A DNA stretch of 64,000 nucleotides from the NCBI GenBank assembly GCA_022316685.1, contig JAKJHU010000257.1, positions 186,001-250,000 on the forward strand, in the 5' to 3' direction. This stretch comes from Progne subis subis (Eukaryota > Chordata > Aves > Passeriformes > Hirundinidae). Positions within the stretch are counted from its first letter, which is position 1. Every line of letters starts with the position of its first letter. The translations under genes were made by a program, and so were the position numbers. The notes beneath the pieces are model-generated. The model saw nothing but the letters and a program-made list of their open reading frames with translations, did not search any database and was not told where the DNA came from. Below are positions 24,123 to 37,817 of the stretch, in pieces.

Positions 24123-25110
24123 CAAGTGGTGGATTGACCTTCTCTGGATGCTAGGTGCCCTCAAGCTTCTCCGTCACTCCCACTCCTCAACTGGATAAGC
24201 AGACTAATTCAAGATGCTCGTTGGTCAAGATTAGGACAGGGATGGATGACTCAGCAATTGCTATTAGGAGCAAAACAGACTCAAATTGGGGAGATTAATT
24301 TAATTTATTACTAATCAAAAGCCAGAGTAGGGCAATCAGAAGTCAAACCAAATTGTACAACAGCTTCTTTCCACTCCTCTCTTATTCAAGAGCACAACTT
24401 AACTCAGTATTTCTCGACCTCCTTCCCACCACAAGGCACAGGGAGACAGAGACTGGGGGTTGTGGTCAGTTCATCACATGTTGTCTCTGCAATGTCTCTC
24501 CCACAGGAGGCAGTTCTCTATGAATTTCTCCAACGTGAGAGAAATTCATAGAGAAGAAGAAATTCTCCTTCTCATGGGCTGCAGCTTTTGTGAACTGCTC
24601 TAGCATGGATCCCTTCCATGAGGTGCCATCCTTCAGGAACAAACTGCTTCAGTGTGGATTCCCTGTAGGGTCATGAGTCCTGCTAGCAAAACTGCCCCAA
24701 TATGGGCTCCCCTCTTCACTGGGCACAGATCCTCCCAGCAGCCTGCTCTATGAGGTCCTAGTCTCCGCTGGGTGTATCTACCTGCTCCAGTGTGGGGTCC
24801 TTCATGAGCTGGAGGGGGACAGTCTGCCTCTCCATGGTCTTCACCATGAGCTGGGCAATCTCAGCACCTGGAGCATCTCCTTCCCCTGCTTCTATACTCT
24901 CACTCCTCACCTCTGACTGAAGTTGTGAACAAGATTTTCTTCCCCTTCTTATCTATGTTATCACAGAAGTGCTACTGCTATAGCTGATTGGCTCAGTTTT
25001 GGCCAGCAGTTCTATTGGTCATAGACGAAGGTTCTGTAATATTCTGAAAGAAGTCACACCTGTAACTCCCACTGCTATCAAACCCGTATCACACTCATGT
25101 AATACACCAC
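24123..25110 (-). mobile_element. ERV LTR, family B, copy 2
   Basis: About 990 bp of the family B LTR, uninterrupted. It aligns with 8873-10412: the left end around GATTGACC...GGTGCCCTC, the AATTTAATTTATTACTAATC block (matching 9022-9046), CAGTTCATCACATGTTGTCT, several copies of a GCTCCAGTGTGG-like unit, and the right part near GCTGATTGGCTC. Minus orientation is inferred as for copy 1. A 17-bp perfect hairpin at 24514-24555 is not part of the family as I know it. Edges are approximate. Confidence 0.7.
24514..24555. repeat. Perfect 17-bp inverted repeat with 8-base loop
   Basis: TTCTCTATGAATTTCTC (24514-24530) is followed by the loop CAACGTGA and then its exact reverse complement (24539-24555). 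It sits inside the family B LTR. Confidence 0.95.
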
Positions 25111-25257
25111 ATTACTTCAGAGCAGAATAATTCTCTTCCATTTTTCTAAACAGAAAAATAAACAGACAGATAAATAAACGCCCTTATTTTTCATTGCAAC
25201 TGAGAACCAAAGAAGTAACATGATGTCACTGGAAGCCTTGAATGTGAGATTATATTT

Positions 25258-25479
25258 TTATCATCCTGGAAAAGATTAGTCCTATTTATCTGATGAAAAA
25301 TTAAGCTGACCAGTAACAGAGACCTTATTGCTTTCTTTCACATTGTTTACACTGCATTCAACCTATGGATGAGGGAATTGCAGGGAGAAATAGGACGTAC
25401 TTTATTAAGAACTAAAAATGTGGAAACACTCAAAATCAGGTTGGGCAGAGTTTTGAAAAACTTGATTTAGTTGAAGATG
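25258..25479 (+). repeat. Inverted duplication, left arm
   Basis: About 222 bp that match the reverse complement of 26050-26274 with roughly 12 mismatches by eye (about 94-95% identity). The arm starts at TTTATCATCCTGG and ends at TTGAAGATG. Its right-hand ~60 bases resemble CR1 3' sequence (CTCAAAATCAGGTTGGGCAG); the rest does not look like CR1. Confidence 0.92.
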
Positions 25480-25971
25480 GGGTCAGCAGTGGACCCCATT
25501 AAAATGGCAGTATAAACACTAAGTGACTCAAAAACATGAGGCCTAAAAAGTCATGTGTTTGATGAGTAGTGAAATGCATTCAAACATTGAATTATGTACT
25601 TCCTTTCTACTTATATTGAATGAGATCTGAAATTCACAGCAGTCAACCTGGTAATAAAATGGTAATAAAACACAGAAACAGATTTGTCAAACCCCTCTCA
25701 CATCAACTTCCACAGTTCAGCAAAGGATACATTTTTATTCATCTCAGACAGGGATCTGAAATTTAAAATTCCTTCAGGAGCTTAGGGACCCAAGTGGTGA
25801 TTTTAGACATGAACAAATGATCACTGTTTCTCTTAAATACAGTTCAGGATATACTCTTATACCGTATTTTTATGCCATAGTTTTTGTCATATCCACATGC
25901 CATACTCTTAGCACTAATTTAATAAAGTGGCTTGTGACTTTATATTCATTTTATGCTGAATTATTAATTTT
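25480..25971. other. Spacer of the inverted duplication, no gene seen
   Basis: Most of the 570-bp spacer. AT-rich. No family recognised. Confidence 0.5.
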
Positions 25972-26108
25972 TCATAGAATCATAGAATGCTTTTGATTAG
26001 AAGAAACATTAAATGTCAGCTAGTCCAACCTCCCTTCTAATACTTGGGACATCTTCAACTAAATCAAGTTTTTTAAAACTCTGCCCAACCTGACTTTGAG
26101 TGTTTCCA
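25972..26108 (-). mobile_element. CR1 LINE tail
   Basis: Minus-orientation CR1 3' end beginning TTCATAGAATCATAGAATGC and running through the usual 3' untranslated words in decayed form (TAGTCCAACCTCCC, CCCAACCTGACTTTGAGTG). Its inner part lies within the right arm of the inverted duplication. Beyond about 26108 the sequence no longer looks like CR1. Confidence 0.75.
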
Positions 26109-26274
26109 CATTTTTAGTTTTTAATATATTACGTCCTATTTCTCCCTGCAATTCCCTCATCCATGGGTTGAATGTAGTGTAAACAATGTGAAAGAAAGTA
26201 ATAAGGTCTCTGTTACTGGTCAGCTCAATATTTTATCAGATAAATGGGACTAATCTTTTCCAGGATGATTAAAA
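26050..26274 (-). repeat. Inverted duplication, right arm
   Basis: Reverse complement of 25258-25479. It is continuous on its left with the CR1 terminus at 25972-26049, which the left arm lacks. It ends in a short A run. Confidence 0.92.
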
Positions 26275-26694
26275 AAAAAAAAATAGCTCAAAATTTTCAA
26301 TAATTGCAAAGAGGAAACAGAAATGAGAGCTGGAACATTTTCAAACCATGACAAAATTTATTGCATATATTTGAGATATTCTAAGGATTTATTAGGTTGT
26401 CTTATCATGTTGCACTTTCCCAAAACGTAAGTATCAGCAACTTCCTGTTTCATTTTCCTGTGAAAATTCTATATTTGACTAATTCATGATGTAGACCATT
26501 CAGTCTTCATATATTTTTTAAATGGAAGCTTGTTTACAGATCACTTCTTAGAATATATTGTGAAGCTACTGTGGGAATGGAGAGTCTGGTCCTAATATCA
26601 CAGATTAATTTAAAAACTACATATACTTTGATGACTCCCAATCTGAGGCAAACTTTGACTATTTTGTAGCACTTTGCATCCATCTGTCTTAGTT

Positions 26695-26792
26695 AAAAAA
26701 AAAAAAAAAAACAAACCAAACCAAAACAAAACAAAAAACAAAAACCAACAACAACAAAAAACCCCACAACAAAAAAACCCCCAAAACAAACA
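26695..26792. repeat. A/C-only low-complexity tract
   Basis: 98 bases of only A and C on the plus strand. It begins as a poly(A) run and continues as CAAA, CAACAA and short C runs of up to 5. It is the reverse-strand counterpart of the G/T tracts elsewhere. Confidence 0.9.
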
Positions 26793-29700
26793 TAAATAAA
26801 AGAAATACTTTTGACAAGTAAGAACATCAAGGCACAAAAAAAAGGAAAAAAGCAATACTCATTGCTGGGATATATCCAGATGTCCTAGTCCCATCCTAGA
26901 AGACAAACTTTATATGTGTTAAAAATCCCCCAAACAGTTTAATCATGTAATGTCTCTTACCATCAAATAAAAAGAAGCAGATATGCTGAACAATTTTAAT
27001 GCCTGTTTTACAATGCAATTAATCATGTCCTAAAATCCATTGACTATATCAACCTGATTTTATTGACTATGAAGAAAGACCTGCATAGAAAGCTTGGATA
27101 GATACATCTAAACACTTTACTTAGCGAGACAAATCCCACCTAAACACTTGGAAATAGTTATGCAAGATGTTAAACACTTTTTAGCTTGACTCTTTTTTCC
27201 TAAAAAAAAAACCCAAAAAACCCCCCAAAAATGAAGTAATTGTAGAACTTCTCTTGTTTTCTTGAAAGTTTTATATTTTTGTATCTTCTAGGGGCTTTTT
27301 GCTGTATTTCTGTTTGAAGGTGATGGGTTGATGGGTTGGGGTTGGTGCATTTTTTTTGTTTTGTTTTGGTTTGGGGTTGTTTTTTTTTTTTTTAAACCAG
27401 GAAATTAATAAGCTGAGAAAACCTAGACAGAGGAAAAGAGGACAGTATAGCAAGGCAATTATTGATCTTTCAGTAGTGAGTTGACTATTTTTCACTTAAG
27501 AAATTTATAAAATTATTTTATCTTGCCAGATAGTTATAACAACAAAATAATTTTATAATTACTGCTGCTTGCTCCTCTTTCTATCTGCTTAATTTCTTTT
27601 ATATATTTCCATATATGCAAATATCAGCCTATAATTTCTCTCTGCACCATGAAACTAATATCCTGTCATGGAATGATAATTTAATTGAACTTACTTTGAA
27701 GTGGATGTTGAGCTGTCATTTCAACCAAAGTTTCAATAAATCTTGTCTAAATACTGTGTAGTTTCTTAAAGAATAGTCTTTGCAAGCTCAGAAACCTCTT
27801 CATTAATTTATTTTGATAGGTTTAGACATCATGAGAGAGCTCTGTTGCAAACTCTTATTCCAATGTAAGTTGTCATGCTAGGGGAGAAAAATAAACCTCA
27901 ACTATTGTGCTCTTCAGTTTGGTGTTAACAACGACATGAGAGTTAAAAAGGGTCAATATCTATCTGGTACTGAGGCTGATGACTAAATAAAAAGTGACAT
28001 TACAGAACTAATTATCGTACAAGTTATTTGTAACTAGGCTTCTACAAGACACTAACTAAAAAACCCCACAAAAAACAAACAAACATACTCCTGCAAATTG
28101 GACTCCCATTATGTGTGCTTACAGACACATTTCTTCTACACTGAAATTCCCATTTCTAACAGTAGGACACAAAAATTCCTTAGGAAGATTTTGCATCATG
28201 CTCCTCCGTAACAGATGAGATCCCCTGTCCTGGTAGAGTTTTCTAGGACCAGCTGGCTAGCTTTGTCATTAAAGTATTTGTGACTGACAGCACCATCTAT
28301 TCACGAGTCTTGGAAAGGTCAACAAGATGCATTTGGAACACATATTTGCCACTGAACTTCTGCTTGAAAGGTGAATTAAAATAATGGAACTGTAAATAAG
28401 GGGATGCAACAGAATATAAATGAGAAAGAAATTCAGAAAGACTTCTGACAAGGTTCTTTAGTAGGATAGGAAAATTATTTGTGTCTAAGGCAATTAAAAA
28501 AAAATCTAAATTTTTTTACTAAATTAAGCCTCTGAAACATGATGTTTATCTTTCCAACTTTTCTGGCATAGCAACCATGAAATGTCTCTCCTGTACAACA
28601 CCTATAATTACAAAATTTTTGATGTTCAGTGTTCTTGCCTAAAATAGAAAAAAAATTTGTAAGACTAAGAGACTTCTTTCCTAAACAATAAGAAAGACAT
28701 TTTCAGAATACACAGACTTCCTAACTGAAAGACTACCACAATGAAGTTGAAAGTTTCCATCTGAAAGAACAATAATTTGCACATCAATCAAAGGAGAGGA
28801 TGATCTGAAATACTGGTAGATTGCAGATAAATCCGGGATAAAGAGCCACCTTTGATCCTCTAGCAACTGGATGAGCAGAAAATAAAATTAATAAATTTGT
28901 GGGGTTGTTTGTGTCTGTGACCAAAAAAATACTGCAGTGCTGAGTTGGAAGCAGACTCCCAAGAAAGATCGAATGAACAGGAAAAAATAAGAAATAACCC
29001 AGAAATGTGTATTAGCATCACTATCACATAGAGGCTACTGTTTTCTAGGCTTCAGAATTCCGGAAATGAAAAAAGACAACTTTCAGACTCACTGGCACAG
29101 ATTCTTGAGTGTCAAGAAAAAGTGAACAGGACTTCTGCTACCTTCTGCGAAAACAGAACAATGAGCTGTTTATCCTCCATTCATCTGCAATCAGAATCAG
29201 CCCTGACACCACTTACATCTGTGATCAAAGAGGGTGTATGAACCAAAATTATTATTATTAGTGGTATAGCTGAACCAAGTACAAGCAAATCTAAATATAT
29301 CCCCCAGGAGTTTACTGAAAAAATTACAGAATATAGTCTAATAATTTCCAATTCTAAATATTGCAAAACCCCAAAAAGACTTTATTACCTGTGTAAAAGA
29401 TTTATCATGTGAACATTAGAGTGTTGATGCCTTGACTGGTCATTTTCATTGATTATTATTCAATTTTTACTGAATATTATTGGTTGAAAAACGAATACTT
29501 GAGTTCTAGAAACAATACATTATGTTATGCTATGTTGTGTTACATTTACTATATTTGTTTTCTTGTATTATTTGACACAATTATATCTTTGGATGTGGGG
29601 GTCTTTTACATTATCTTCACTAACATATATGAAAGATTTTGCTCTTGTCTGTTGCAAACTATTCTTGAAATACCAAATATTTATATTATTTCAGTGCTTC

Positions 29701-32700
29701 AACCACCCAAGCCTAACAAAGTTACATTTAATTTTTTCTACATTCTTATTAAATATTTTCCATTAAATTCAAGTCTACTCAAGTTAAACATGCTTCAGGG
29801 GAGCACAGATTTAGATGACTTTAATAGAATCTGGATTTCATCTATTGGTACACTTCTCATTAGCACACTAAATATTGACACTACCTTGCACTGACATAAA
29901 GAGCTAAACTTTTTTAGAACACAGGTGACTGCAAATCCAGAGTTTTCAGCTGTTTCTAAACTGCAGTGAATATACATGCTGTATCCTATGAACCCAGTGT
30001 CTTCACTTTTCACATAATTACTCTCTTGTCAGCTCTGTCCTTCTTTCCAATAATTCCAATAATTCCAGCTCATTCTAGTTGCAGTTTCCACTAAAATGAA
30101 ACCACAGTCTGCTCTCTTCCCCCCACTCTGGTGAGAGAGAGCAAAAGGCAGAGGTAAGAACAATATATGGCAAACAGCAGTGAGATAAGAAAACAAACAG
30201 TAACAGCATCATCACTAATAACAAAATTCTACAAAACTAGAGTGATTTACATGCAAAGATGCCCACAGACAAACCTGGTGTCATGCAACACTCAAGATAA
30301 TGATACAATGGCAGCAGGCCCTTTGCAGGCCACCTTTCTCTTCCTAACCATTATCCATGCCCCCTCCTCCCGAGAGGTGAGTCCCTTATTCAACCCCATG
30401 GCAGTTGCAGAAGGAGGTATAGAATAACAGTCTAGAAATGCCCACATGCTTCCAGGCTCTGCCCCCTCACAGCTAGTGTGAAAAAAATAAACTCTGTCCA
30501 ATATAAAAATGGTGGATCAGCTGGGAAGTAGAATTTGGACAATGTGTGCTTTTGTAGGGAAACAGAGTGGCAGCATATACATGTGTGGTTCATTTACCAA
30601 AGGATTTCTGAGTAACCTTGCAAATGACAACACAGTCCACTGAAAAATTATAGCAGCTCTCCAGCTGTTTAATTTAGCATATGATAAATGGCATGCTGTT
30701 TGGATTTCTCTGCAACTAGAAGAGATGAGGTTCAAAATCAAGCTGGATGTCTGTCTGTTCTTTCAGTAATTTCACAGTAGGGTTATCAGAGACTATTCAG
30801 TCTAGACTAATTGAAGGAAAGTTCATTGCTGTTGGAAATAGTTATCTGTGAAGTAATGTTTAATTTCAACTAGGAAGACAAATTGCTGTGTGTCTTACTC
30901 TTGAAATAATAACAGTAACCCCTCTAGAGAAGGGAGGTAATATATGGGAATAATCAGTTAATTGTGATACGTGATATGTTATCCCTCTGAAGCTTAATAT
31001 AAGAAGAACTACATGAAAGACATTTGAGAACTGTGATATCATTCCTTACCAACTGTAGGAGTACATAGCAAAGTAAAGTCATAGCTCACTGAAAACAAAC
31101 ATTTTTAGTCTTGGGAGTGGCAAAGAATTCTACAGAATCTTTTTATTTCATAACATTATATCAATATGGAATAATCATTTTTATATTTTCTGAAAGCCTA
31201 GAACATGCAGTCTACTGGTATCTTTAATCAGTTAACATCAATTAGGGTATCAACAATCTGAAAGCATGATACCTTTGAAGAACTTTTTGATTCACCACCT
31301 ATTGCAATAAAGAGTAGATTGAACATCCTAGACTATTTCTAAACCAGAATTATATGAGTATATTTACACTTAGAAATAAAACCACTTTGAAGGATTTGAA
31401 GAAATCTCTTTCCACCTTTATTAAAGCCTTTGCTTAGAAGTGTCAACACCTATTTTCAGACAATGGTTGGACTTTAGTCCATCGACAACCAGCAGTTTGA
31501 ATGACCTTTATAATCACCATCTGAAACAGATTTTATGTTACGTATCTCTTCACTGTAAGCAGATAGGTTCTAATGCTTTCACTCTCCATAGTTAGATGAG
31601 GGTATTTATGGGTACCAAGATGAGAGAACGGGTGATTTTTATGTTATTTTCAGATTTATTTCAAAATATCTGAAATGCTAGCCAAACTAATAGGAAGGCA
31701 TTTTCACGAGAATGTATCTCAGCTTGAAATGACTGGTTCCAAGCACTAAAAAATTATACAAAAAGCACAAAGTAATAACTGTTCTATTATTTATCTCCAT
31801 TCTTCATATTTTTGTAACCTTTATATAAAGGAGAACAAGATAAATTAACCCTAGCTGTCTGATCCTTGATCCTGATTGTAACAGAGACCAAGAAGAGAAG
31901 AAAGATTTTCTACCAGAGCTAACAATTATGACATATAGAAAGTGCAATATTTCAGGAAAATTCTAGTCTGCTCAATTAGGGCAGGTCATATGGTATTGAT
32001 ACAACTGCTGGAAGGAACAGTAACACAAAATATATTTCACAGTCTCGAAATCTCATGGCTTCATTGCTTAAACTTGGCCAAGAAATAACAAAAACTTACT
32101 GCCAAATACAGCAGCAATCATGGGTGCACATCTGGGTCTTATTCAAATCTCAATTACACCTGTCTAAATTAAAAATAACTTGATCAAGATTGTTACATTT
32201 AGAGCAATTTAAAAAAAAAAAGTAAAGTTAGGATTAGGTCAATCACTTAAAAAAAGATTAAAATATATTTAGGAGTAGTATATCTTGCATAGATTTTTTT
32301 TTTTTCTTTTCTTTTTTTACTCCTCTTTGCTACTTTCCTAAATCCCAAAGATATTTTTGTGTAATTTCTATTAAATTCTAAGTCATGCTATAGTACAAGC
32401 TCTGCAATTCTAAACCAGCTGGGAGACAACATATGCTTGCTTGCTCATTTGAAACAGATTTTAGTATTTCATGGCACAAAATTATATAAATATTAATTTC
32501 AACCTATATGAGACATGCTAGAGGTCAAGTAAAGACAAATGCGCAATCTAACAATAAAAAAAATTACTTCATTTCACCTGAAAATGTAGGTTTATATTAT
32601 ACTTACGCTTTAAACCTCACTTGAATAATGCCCATTAGTTCAAAAACCTGCTCTAAATGAATAACAAGTGTTGGCAAATTTGCACCTCTTTCCACTAGAC

Positions 32701-33507
32701 ATAGTGGCTTCTAAAACCTGGGAGCAATGATGTGGTGGTCCATATTTCAAATTATGTTTGCTCTTTGGGGAAGAGTTATTTTTTATAATTACAAGATTTA
32801 CTAGGCTCTCTGATAACTGTAGACCCCTACTGAAAGCTCTGCATACGTTCAAAAAGTGCATCAACCATCCTTGTTGTAGTCATCCACAAATCTTTTTGCA
32901 TCCTTTCAAGTGATTAGTCTTTCAACATGTGCACACAGACTATATTCCAATGCAAAACAATTTATTTCTTATCTTTCACTCCTTAGCTAACTCCCTAAAT
33001 CAGTTAAAGAATCAATTAGTTTATTATTGAAGTGGAACTGCAGTAACAGTTGCAGTACAGTTAGCTCTGAATTGTAATAAGGTATCTTACAAAGGTTTGT
33101 CTCATCCCTCAGGGTGGGGATTACAAAGGTAGGGCTTCTTTTTGTGCATAACACTTCATAAATGATTCTGGCCATTGTTTAGTATTTCAGAAATAGAGAA
33201 AGAGCTTTTAAAAGCCTACAGTTAGTACCCAGTTCTAGGAAGACAAATTCTGTTTCTCTAACATGAATTAAAGAGCAGCCATGTGGCTTCCATTCAGGCT
33301 TCACCAATTGATTTTTATCTTTTTGAGGTTCAACTGCTTGCTATAATTAATGCTGCCCCCAGGTAGTTGTAACTTTTACAAATAATATTCAGCATGTGAT
33401 AATAGGTCTCACTGGCCATGACAGCAGCATGGGGTCACATTATTACAGAATAAATGATCTTGAAAAAAATTCAGTATTAAATAAATCTTTTCAGCTCTTT
33501 TCTCTTA
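26793..33507. other. About 6.7 kb of unique sequence, no gene seen
   Basis: AT-rich. It contains a small A/C tract at 27202-27231 and a T/G tract at 27350-27393. The longest frame (29484-29894, 136 codons) has no motif I recognise and its composition follows the local AT bias. Confidence 0.5.
27350..27393. repeat. T/G low-complexity tract
   Basis: T-rich with G interruptions (TTTTGG, GGGG), ending in a T run. Confidence 0.85.
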
Positions 33508-33557
33508 CCTGTAGTAGAAATAGGAGAAATAACCCTGTAGTAGAAATAGGAGAAAAT
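33508..33557. repeat. 26-bp tandem duplication
   Basis: The unit CCTGTAGTAGAAATAGGAGA plus six more bases occurs twice head to tail, nearly identical. Confidence 0.9.
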
Positions 33558-33825
33558 AAAACCCCTATCAAATCCAGATAAATTTTGTCATCTCCCAGAT
33601 ATCTTGAATTGCCAAAGTGCTATCCATACATATTCTTATCTTTATTTGAATTGATTTGGTTTCATCTTTCAAATGCTGTAAATCCATAATAAAGTTTTTG
33701 AATGCAGTATTCAAAGTGCTTCTTGGAATACACTGTATTTAAATGGCTGCTCATACAGCCAAAACACTTGTTCCACTGTCTTCTTGGTTTCAATGGTATG
33801 CATTTTCACTATTCTTTACAATCCA

Positions 33826-33906
33826 TCTCATCTCATCTCATCTCATCTCATCTCATCTCATCTCATCTCATCTCATCTCATCTCATCTCATCTCATCTCA
33901 TCTCAT
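33826..33906. repeat. (TCTCA)16 pentanucleotide microsatellite
   Basis: Sixteen perfect TCTCA units at 33826-33905 plus one more T. The Ser-His-Leu-Ile-Ser repeats in the frames crossing it are a by-product. Confidence 0.97.
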
Positions 33907-36900
33907 GCACAATGATATAAAATTAATAATATTAACTTTCAATTTGCCTTTTTTACTCTATCTGAAAATACAAAGCTGGGGTAAAGAATTTTGTTTTCAT
34001 CCCAGTCACAACATAAATTAAAAAGGTAGTGGATGTATAGACAGAGTTTTTGAATAGTTGTAGAGGTTTTCCCAGGCCAAAAAGAACATGACACATACCC
34101 AGTATATCTAACATCTGTCAAATACACAGATGATATCTAGAGTCACTATTGAAATCTGTCATTTAAACCATGCTCAAATTTTACTCCAGAGACAGCTAGC
34201 TCTTTCAGAACAAAGAAAGCCCAGGAGTAAGGCAGCATGATTATAACTTGTACAGTCAATGGACCAATGCCATGGAGAAAAACTAGGAAAGAAACTGACC
34301 ATATGGACACACTAATTTTTTAATACTTTGTCATCAAGCCATATCCACTAACTTGAAATTTAGGACGAAGTTTAAGATACTATTATAAGCAAAGTCAGTG
34401 ACCAAATTAGAATAAGAAATCTGATGGGTCTCAAGAAGTTTCAGTTACTGTGGCTAATTTTTGAGAAAATTTGTAACTCTTCTGAAGGCTGAATGGCTGC
34501 ACAATCATCTCTCCCAGGAACTGAAAAAATTCCCATGTCTCCTCAAAGTACAAGATGCAGATAACATCTTTGTTTTCTCTTAACAGAAATATACAGAAAT
34601 TTAAATGTTTTCCTAGATGTAATGTAACATAATATTCATAAATATTTCCACTGCTGGAGTGTAAAAGAGAATCCATAATACTTGAAAAATTCAGATACGA
34701 GGCATCTATGACAAAACCACCTACACAGCATGAACTATAGACCAAGTTAAGATCTCATATCTCATTTCCAGACCTCAATACATTTACATAACCTCATTTC
34801 CTACATTAGAGTTTTGTCTCTGTTATGTTCTCAAAGGTGTTGAGAAAAAAAACTTCTTAATCTAACCTAGTACTCCTAAATCACTTATTTAAAAATTAGC
34901 AGCAGCACTACTTATTAAATAGTTATGTTCTTCTGTGTGAATAGGATTTTGTTCTGTTGATAGTCATTGTACACCCACCAAAAGTGGGACATTTAGCCAT
35001 AGCAGCCATGTAGGCATCATTTCAGTAATGACTCATGCCACTGCTCTGGTGTTCTGACCTCGCTATGCCTCCCTAGATCAAATCTGGCATTATAACACTG
35101 ATATCTTAAACACCAACAGCCCCCTTGAGATCAATTGAGGCAGTTTGAGATGAACTCAGAATATTAAACATCCATGTCTTGAATAACTTCTGATTCATGA
35201 GGAGGATACTTCCAACAGTCAAGAATTCTCCTCCAAAGGGAGCTCTGAGTCTCAGAGGTAGTTAACAAGTGAAGAAGGAGTGTAGAAGCTAAAAAGCTTG
35301 ATGCTTCACTTTGTATGACACTTGGCCTAGTTAATGTTAGTGCATACGTTATGGGTCAATAGAGCCGTCACTCACAAATTCACAAAGCTCTGATTTCATA
35401 TTTTTCCCATTACGATAGGATTGCTTTTTTAGCTCATTCTTACAAAAGGAGAGAGGGAAAAAAAAACCAAAAAATAAATAAGGTGTCATTCAGGGGACAC
35501 TTAGCTGGGGACAATTCATTATATTGGTAGAGACAGAAAATTTCAGTTTTTCAAACTTTCTATTACATAGCTTGAGTCCTTGACCAAAATGAAAGCGGCA
35601 GTATACTTGGCTTTGTACTAATAACAAGGACTTTACAATTAAAATATAGAAGTTAAAGGAGGATAAAACCAAGAAATCTGGGGGTGGTTTAGACAAATAA
35701 AAGGCTACAAAGTAAAGAGCAGAAAATTGAAAATATTTTGTCTTAGAACCAGATATTTAAAAGATTTTTGATTTTATGCTAAATCAGAAAAATTCTTCAG
35801 TACTCTGCTGTAGAATATTCTTAGCTTATGGTCTTTAAACATGCCACGAGATTATTACAGCTCCTTTCACATGTTAGCTTTCTAAACTTTAATTTATCTT
35901 AAACTTAAATTTTTCTAAAACTTTAAATTATCTTATCACAATAATAAACTAAAGCTCAGTTTTAAGTGCTCCTATGGGAATGAAAGTCTGAAAGGATTAT
36001 TACGGGTTTTGGAGGCAATGGCCTCTTGGCCATCCATTTGAATCTAATTTGGTTAAGTAATAGCAATAAACTGTTTCAATTCAATGAAAATTTAATGGAA
36101 TAAATAAAATTACATGTGTATTGTTATTTTTGATTAATTATTTGAATCTGATTCTCCTTTATTCTGGAAGAAATTTATATTTCCATATTGCCATTTATAT
36201 GCAAATACATTTTTAAAATAGCTCTATTACTTTCTAAATCAGAATATTTTAGAAGAAATTAAGGCAAAAAGAGTGTGATACACTAAAGGGAGATATGTAT
36301 CTTATTTTCTTTGTACACCTACGTTTTACAGACAAGTTCTAAGTGTTCTACAACTGAGCAGTAAAGGTGTAATAACAAACTCTTGACTCTCCTCAAACTC
36401 TATGGGATAGCTAATAGATATGTTATAGGAAAAAGCCTTGTGACAGAACAAGAGCAAAAAAAGAGACAACTCCTTATTCTCTTTTCACACATCTTCATCC
36501 AGTGAAAAGTAACCTTAAATTAAACCATTGAATATGCTTAGTGTGTAAACCAAATATAATTGAGTGTACAGTCTTGAAGAGGTTGTCTTTTGAGGATCAA
36601 ATATTCCAGGTATTATATCACTGTCTAAACCATATGGTTGCATAGGTGAAAGCAACTAGACAAGCAGTTAATCCATCTATTTATGATTTCAGCTGGAACA
36701 GTTAACAGACATCCTCAAAGAAACACAGTAATTATTGACCCAGCTCCTCTCAGTATGAAATTTTGATGCCACTGACTGAGGTCAGTGATGAATAAAATCC
36801 CATGTCTACAAGGTTTAAAACTGTACTTGTGGAACCTGCTTGCTGCTCAAAAAAAGGTTGGTGTAACAAAATAAACACAATAAATGTGGTTCTCCGAAAT

Positions 36901-37783
36901 CTGAGTAAATCAATGGTTTTGAGATGCTTCAAATTAGCTGAACCCCAAGATCACTACCTAGTCCCTCTTAGCAGTTTATTTAAATAAAAAAGAGTTTTGG
37001 GGATTTTCTCATACTGGTCACAGTGCTGCTGTACTCAACCTTATTAAGTCTCATGTTTAAATTATAACACACAAAGAGCGTTCATAATTAAGCAGCAATT
37101 TCATCTTCTCTACTGTCCTTGTGTGCAATTTTATCCTGTACAGAAATGAGTGTTAGAGTAAGGCATTTTTCATTCTGAATCATTATGTTTCTGTAGAGAG
37201 GCTGTTCTCTGTACGATAACAGTTGCTCATACAACAGTTTTACTGCCTGAGAAATCACCTACTAACAGAAAAAGTGCTTGTAAAATGAAAACATTTATTT
37301 AGAAAAAAAGGAACTATATGACAACAATTTAAAAAAAAGTATTTTTTATTGAATTCTGATATTGTCTGTTATGATATAGTATTTTCATATACTAATATAT
37401 TCTATTTTCTTCAAATGAGGGAAATATTAGCTATACATTTGATACAGCAAACTGGGAATTCAGTTTGGCTAGTTCTTTTGAGGCAATGTCATTAAATACT
37501 TCCACTTTTTTCTCTTTTCCAGAAAAGCTTTGCTGACAAGAATTTCCAGCTTGAAAATCTTAGAAAGAGGATTTTTGTTTTTCTTAATCAAATATAAAAC
37601 CTATCTATACTCAAAGTAAATGTTTTGACTTTTATGTATAAAGCAGAAGGATATTTTCTGTCTTTTGAAATTTATATATAGTTCCTGCAACTAGAATAAT
37701 CATGCCATGGCATTTAAAAATTCAAAAACCTGAATTCTTCCCTTTAACTTTTCAGTGACTTTTTACTTTCTTTTATGACCAAG

Positions 37784-37817
<34 letters not shown>

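Noticed and set aside
29484..29894. 136-codon plus-strand frame in unique sequence
   Set aside because: Ile/Phe/Leu/Tyr-rich as expected from AT-rich DNA; no signal, domain or splice context seen. Hydrophobic segments are not enough to call a membrane protein.
33826..33906. CRISPR-like array
   Set aside because: Repeat units are directly adjacent with no spacers. It is a microsatellite in a vertebrate genome.
33702..34021. Frames with Ser-His-Leu-Ile-Ser repeats
   Set aside because: Translation of the (TCTCA)16 microsatellite.
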